Assembly: GCA_003562145.1 (NCBI GenBank)
Contig: PWWA01000117.1
Coordinates: 1 to 9,127, forward strand
Length of the DNA stretch: 9,127 nt
Reading direction: 5' to 3'
DNA from: Candidatus Woesearchaeota archaeon
Lineage (GTDB): Archaea; Nanobdellota; Nanobdellia; Woesearchaeales; 21-14-0-10-32-9
Every line of letters starts with the position of its first letter. Positions within the stretch are counted from its first letter, which is position 1. Positions 6,295 through 9,127 of the stretch are shown piece by piece. Under the pieces are notes generated by a model. It ran no database searches, was not told where the DNA came from, and worked only from the letters and a program-made list of their open reading frames with translations. The position numbers and the translations under genes are program-made.

Positions 6295-7515
6295 ATGAAG
6301 TTCTCACATATAGCGGATGTACATATAGGGAGCTGGCGCGACCCCAAGATGAAAGAATTAAGCACAAAAGCATTCATAAATGCCATGGATGAATCATTCA
6401 AGGAAGAAGTTGATTTTATATTGGTAGCAGGGGATTTGTTTAACACATCGCTACCAGGAATAGACCTTGTAAAAGTGGCAGTTAAAAAGCTCAAGGAAGC
6501 AAAAGTAAAAGGAATTCCTGTTTATTACATAGCAGGAAGCCATGATTATTCTCCATCAGGAAAAACCATGCTTGACGTAATAGAAGAGGCTGGCTTGGGA
6601 GTTGATGTTATGAGGGGAAGCGTGGATGAAAAAGAAGTTTTAAAGCTCAGGTTTACTGTTGATGAAAGGACTGGTGCGAAGATAACAGGAATAATAGGCA
6701 GGAGAGGAATGCTCGAGAAAAAGTATTACGAATCCCTAGATAAAGAAAACCTGGAAGTAGAGAAGGGATTCAAGATATTCATGTTCCACACAGCCCTAGA
6801 TGAGTTAAAGCCTGAGGATTTGAAAGATATGGCCTCTAACCCAGTAAGCTTCTTGCCAAAAGGATTTGATTATTACGCCGGCGGCCACGTACACATTGTG
6901 AAGAAAAAAGATTTGGAAGAGCACGGCTACAAGAACATAGTCTACCCCGGGCCTACATTCCCCGCTAGCTTTTCAGAGCTGGAAAAGCTTGGAACAGGCG
7001 GATTCTATGTTTATGATGATGGAAAATTTAAACGAAAAGAGTTGAACATTAAAAACGTGAAAAAGTTCAAGGTCAACGTTAATAACAGAAATCCTGGGGA
7101 AGCATACGAAATAATTAAAGAAGCAATTGATACTGATGTTGGAGATTGCATCGCCTTGCTAAGAGTGGAAGGAACGCTTATAAACGGGAAAACCACAGAC
7201 ATTCCATTCCAGGAAATCGTTAAAATCTTATACGAAAAAGGAGCTTACCATGTATTGAAGAATACAACAAAGCTTTCTTCTGAGGAATTCAAAGAGGTCA
7301 AGTCAAGCACGGGCACACAGGAAGAAACAGAATACAAAATAATCAGGGAGCACTTAAGCAACACCAATATCTTCAAGGACGAAGAAACAGCTATCAAGGA
7401 ATTAATGAGAACAATGAGTTCTGAGAAGCACGAAGGCGAAAAGCAAACGGATTACGAGGAAAGAATAATCTCAGAAGCAAATACCCTGCTGGAAAAGCAA
7501 AGAAAAAAAAATTAA
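6295..7515 (+). CDS. mre11: Mre11 DNA double-strand-break repair nuclease subunit
   Basis: The protein has 406 residues, typical for archaeal Mre11. The phosphodiesterase motifs appear in order: ADVHIG (D8, H10), AGDLFN (D47), AGSHDYS (80-86), MFHT (H165) and GGHVH (H198, H200). Together they form the two-metal site for exo- and endonuclease action on DNA ends. In motif III the residue before His is Ser82, where most Mre11 proteins have a metal-contacting Asn (GNHD). A capping domain follows (about 255-320). The charged helical C-terminus (about 345-400, ending YEERIISEANTLLEKQ) has the position and character of the Rad50-binding segment, so a Rad50 partner probably exists elsewhere. No rad50 gene follows; instead asnS converges, its stop codon overlapping this one. 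The ATG at 6295 is supported by a TATA box 28 bases upstream and by the motif I position near the N-terminus. Confidence 0.93.
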   Translation: MKFSHIADVHIGSWRDPKMKELSTKAFINAMDESFKEEVDFILVAGDLFNTSLPGIDLVKVAVKKLKEAKVKGIPVYYIAGSHDYSPSGKTMLDVIEEAGLGVDVMRGSVDEKEVLKLRFTVDERTGAKITGIIGRRGMLEKKYYESLDKENLEVEKGFKIFMFHTALDELKPEDLKDMASNPVSFLPKGFDYYAGGHVHIVKKKDLEEHGYKNIVYPGPTFPASFSELEKLGTGGFYVYDDGKFKRKELNIKNVKKFKVNVNNRNPGEAYEIIKEAIDTDVGDCIALLRVEGTLINGKTTDIPFQEIVKILYEKGAYHVLKNTTKLSSEEFKEVKSSTGTQEETEYKIIREHLSNTNIFKDEETAIKELMRTMSSEKHEGEKQTDYEERIISEANTLLEKQRKKN

Positions 7516-8816
7516 GGGTTATACCTAAGCATCGTCCTCGGGAACGGAATGGAATCCTTAATGCTATCCAACCCGCAAATCCAGGAAACAACACGTTCAA
7601 CGCCTAAACCGAATCCCCCGTGCGGGACACTACCATATTTTCTCGTGTCGAGGTAGAAGCCGTACTCATCCGGGTCCTCCCCTTGGGCTCTCAAGCGCTT
7701 CTTAATCTCTTCAATGTCCGGCTCCCTTTCACTGCCACCAATAAGTTCCCCATAACCCTCTGGAGCGATGAAGTCACAGCCGAAAACAGTCTTCGGGTTA
7801 TCCGGGTTTTCTTTCATGTAGAAAGCCTTGACCTCCTTCGGGTAATTGTAGACAATGACAGGCATATCGTATAATGAGCTAAGCTTGTCTTCTTCTAATG
7901 TGCGAAGGTCTTTACCCCAGGGAATCTCCATTTTTGCTTTTTCTTTCAGGATTTTAAGCGCTTCATCGTATGAAAGCCTAACAAATGGTTTTTCCAGAGT
8001 TGGCTTCAGCTTACCAGGTTCCCGTTTCAAGATTTCCAAGTCCTCAACGTTGTTCTCCAAGACTTTTTTTACGATGTGCTTCAACAAGCCTTCGCCGTGG
8101 TCTTGGATGTCCTTAAAGGAAGCCCAAGCCATCTCCATCTCAGCATGCCAATACTCCGTTAAGTGCCGGCTAGTCTTGCTTTTCTCTGCCCGGAAACTCG
8201 GCGCAATCGTATAAATTTTTTCAAGCGCGAAAATGCCTGCTTCAGCTGGCAACTGCCAAGTCTGGGCTAAGTAAACTTTTTTGCCGAAATAATCAACCTC
8301 AAAAACAGTGCTTCCACCCTCAGATTGGGTGCCCTGAAAGATAGGCGAATGAAACTCAAGGAATCCGTGATTTCTGAAGTATTCATGGATTGCCCCGAAA
8401 ACCGTGCTCCTTATCTTCATAATAGACGTCATCTTTCTGCTACGCAACCACAAATGCCTGTTGTCAGCAAGGAATTCAGCAGACTGGTCCTTAGTAATCG
8501 GGAATGTATCGCTCCAACCTATAACCTCAAACTCGGAGACCGATACTTCGAAGCCAGACGGAGCTCGCTCGTCTTTCTTAATTGTTCCTTTCAACGTTAA
8601 GCTTGTTTCAACCTGGAGCTTCTTGGCTTCCTCAAATTTTTCTTCCCCAACCTTGTCTTTTTCGATGACGCATTGAAGTATTCCAGTGCTATCCCTAAGC
8701 ACGATGAACCTCAGCTTATTGCTACCACGCTCTCGGTAAACCCAGCCCCTAATACTAACCTCGCCTGAGCCTTTCTGCATTGCTTCTTTTACGGATAAAA
8801 ACTTTGCTTCTGCCAT
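7512..8816 (-). CDS. asnS: Asparaginyl-tRNA synthetase (class II, archaeal type)
   Basis: This enzyme charges tRNA-Asn with asparagine using ATP in the cytoplasm. It has 434 residues from the ATG at 8816. An OB-fold anticodon-binding domain (about 18-100, GWVYRERGSNKLRFIVLRD) is followed by a linker containing NRHLWLRS (119-126). The class II catalytic core has motif 1 near 137-158, FRAEKSKTSRHLTEYW (motif 2, 208-223) and GGFGLGVERVV (motif 3, 400-410), ending IPFPRTMLRYNP. The EGGSTVF segment (166-172), the AQTWQLPAEAGIF segment and RHLTEYWHAE favour AsnRS over the related AspRS. An AspRS-derived asparagine synthetase is a less likely alternative, because the anticodon domain is present. A TTG two codons upstream (8822) could also start it. 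The ATG is preferred, with a TATA-like TTTTTATTAA (8838-8847) about 26 bases upstream. Its stop shares bases with that of mre11. Confidence 0.9.
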   Translation of the reverse strand: MAEAKFLSVKEAMQKGSGEVSIRGWVYRERGSNKLRFIVLRDSTGILQCVIEKDKVGEEKFEEAKKLQVETSLTLKGTIKKDERAPSGFEVSVSEFEVIGWSDTFPITKDQSAEFLADNRHLWLRSRKMTSIMKIRSTVFGAIHEYFRNHGFLEFHSPIFQGTQSEGGSTVFEVDYFGKKVYLAQTWQLPAEAGIFALEKIYTIAPSFRAEKSKTSRHLTEYWHAEMEMAWASFKDIQDHGEGLLKHIVKKVLENNVEDLEILKREPGKLKPTLEKPFVRLSYDEALKILKEKAKMEIPWGKDLRTLEEDKLSSLYDMPVIVYNYPKEVKAFYMKENPDNPKTVFGCDFIAPEGYGELIGGSEREPDIEEIKKRLRAQGEDPDEYGFYLDTRKYGSVPHGGFGLGVERVVSWICGLDSIKDSIPFPRTMLRYNP

Positions 8817-8837
8817 GAACAAAGAGCAGTAAAGACC

Positions 8838-8847
8838 TTAATAAAAA
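8838..8847 (-). promoter_or_regulatory. TATA-like box of asnS
   Basis: On the minus strand this reads TTTTTATTAA, about 26 bases before the ATG at 8816, which fits a leaderless start. A second candidate, CTATAAAG within the palindrome at 8858-8873, would give a longer leader. Confidence 0.4.
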
Positions 8848-8857
8848 GGTTTCGAAA

Positions 8858-8873
8858 TGTTCTTTATAGAACA
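8858..8873. repeat. 16-bp palindrome upstream of asnS, operator candidate
   Basis: TGTTCT and AGAACA form a perfect 6-bp inverted repeat around TTAT. The palindromes TTCGAA (8851-8856) and GTTTAAAC (8875-8882) flank it. The site lies between the divergent asnS and lipoprotein promoters, a natural place for a regulator. With arms of 6 bp in an A/T-rich spacer, chance cannot be excluded. Confidence 0.3.
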
Positions 8874-8908
8874 CGTTTAAACAGGCTGAAACATACAAAA
8901 ATCAAAGG

Positions 8909-8917
8909 TATTTAAGC
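8909..8917 (+). promoter_or_regulatory. TATA-like box of the lipoprotein gene
   Basis: TATTTAAGC predicts transcription from about 8938-8940. That leaves a leader of about 33 bases containing the ribosome-binding site at 8957-8964. TTATAAAC at 8931-8938 is an alternative, but would start within that site. Confidence 0.35.
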
Positions 8918-8956
8918 AGATTGCAAAATGTTATAAACACAGAAAACATGCGACCC

Positions 8957-8964
8957 GAGGGTGA
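8957..8964 (+). promoter_or_regulatory. Ribosome-binding site of the lipoprotein gene
   Basis: GAGGGTGA differs at one base from the full archaeal Shine-Dalgarno consensus GGAGGTGA when aligned end to end by eye, and lies 7 bases before the ATG at 8972. It favours that start over the in-frame ATG at 8948, which would put charged residues before the signal peptide. Confidence 0.55.
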
Positions 8965-8971
8965 ATGCAAT

Positions 8972-9127
8972 ATGAAAATAAAAATCATATTTGTATTATT
9001 TGCATTCAGCATTTTATTCTTAGCAAGCTGCACAAACACAGATAACCCTAACGGGATATTAGTTGGGAATGACACGGATGAATACGGCTGCAAGCCCTCG
9101 GCAGGGTATAGCTGGTGCGAATCCAAG
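8972..9127 (+). CDS. Lipoprotein with Cys-rich domain, N-terminal part only (runs off the right edge)
   Basis: Fifty-two codons are visible, with no stop before the window ends. The N-terminus is a signal peptide: MKIK, a hydrophobic core (about 5-16), then LASC at 17-20, a lipobox with Cys20 as the predicted lipidated residue. The mature protein would therefore be membrane-anchored on the outer face of the cell. The mature part starts with a polar, Asn/Thr/Asp-rich linker. DEYGCKPSAGYSWCESK (36-52) follows, with Cys40 and Cys49 probably opening a disulphide-rich domain. Cys-containing segments of the type G-C-x-x-S-A-G-Y-x-W-C-E are familiar to me from uncharacterised exported archaeal proteins, but I cannot name a function. 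The start is supported by a good ribosome-binding site. An upstream in-frame ATG (8948) is less likely. Confidence 0.7.
   Translation, partial: MKIKIIFVLFAFSILFLASCTNTDNPNGILVGNDTDEYGCKPSAGYSWCESK

Noticed and set aside
7620..8676. Several plus-strand open frames opposite asnS
   Set aside because: The minus strand encodes an unmistakable full-length synthetase. The opposite frames have no recognisable motifs or start signals.
7512..8816. Aspartyl-tRNA synthetase instead of asparaginyl-tRNA synthetase
   Set aside because: The EGGSTVF, AQTWQLPAEAGIF and TSRHLTEYWHAEMEMAW segments and the IPFPRT ending fit AsnRS better than AspRS.
8902..9126. Minus-strand open frame over the right end
   Set aside because: It overlaps the lipoprotein start, which has a signal peptide, lipobox and Shine-Dalgarno site on the plus strand, and it shows no such signals itself.
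1..9127. Mobile element, CRISPR array, tRNA or rRNA
   Set aside because: No transposase, integrase, terminal repeats, regularly spaced direct repeats or cloverleaf-like sequence was seen on either strand.

Overview
The window looks like a piece of an archaeal chromosome, probably from a small-genome or deep-branching lineage of the DPANN type. The domain call is well supported. There is an archaeal HerA translocase, an archaeal Mre11, a KaiC-like single-domain ATPase and an archaeal-type asparaginyl-tRNA synthetase. TATA boxes sit about 26-30 bases before several start codons, so many genes look leaderless. The lineage call is inference from protein style only. No tRNA, rRNA, insertion sequence or CRISPR array is visible, and no gene-free stretch exceeds 300 bases.

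Layout. The left end (1-1715) holds two minus-strand genes: an unrecognised protein cut off by the window edge (1-295) and a 12-helix MFS-like membrane transporter (345-1715). A divergent promoter region (1716-1830) separates these from five plus-strand genes. They are a cytoplasmic beta-propeller with Ca-binding-type loops (1831-3075), a KaiC/RAD55-like ATPase (3129-3941), a HerA-family DNA translocase (4006-5523), a short PD-(D/E)XK nuclease with a NucS/DUF91-like core (5600-6262) and Mre11 (6295-7515). Asparaginyl-tRNA synthetase (7512-8816, minus) meets Mre11 tail to tail, the two stop codons sharing bases. The right end starts a plus-strand lipoprotein (8972-9127) that runs off the window.

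How the genes fit together. HerA and Mre11 are established partners in archaeal double-strand-break end resection, normally with the NurA nuclease and Rad50. Here neither NurA nor Rad50 is present. A different nuclease, with the catalytic core of NucS but without the N-terminal DNA-binding domain, sits exactly between herA and mre11. The most interesting reading is a variant end-processing module (HerA, NucS-like nuclease, Mre11). The KaiC-like ATPase and the propeller just upstream are possible but unproven members. Each gene appears to have its own promoter, so this is a co-directional cluster rather than a clear single operon.
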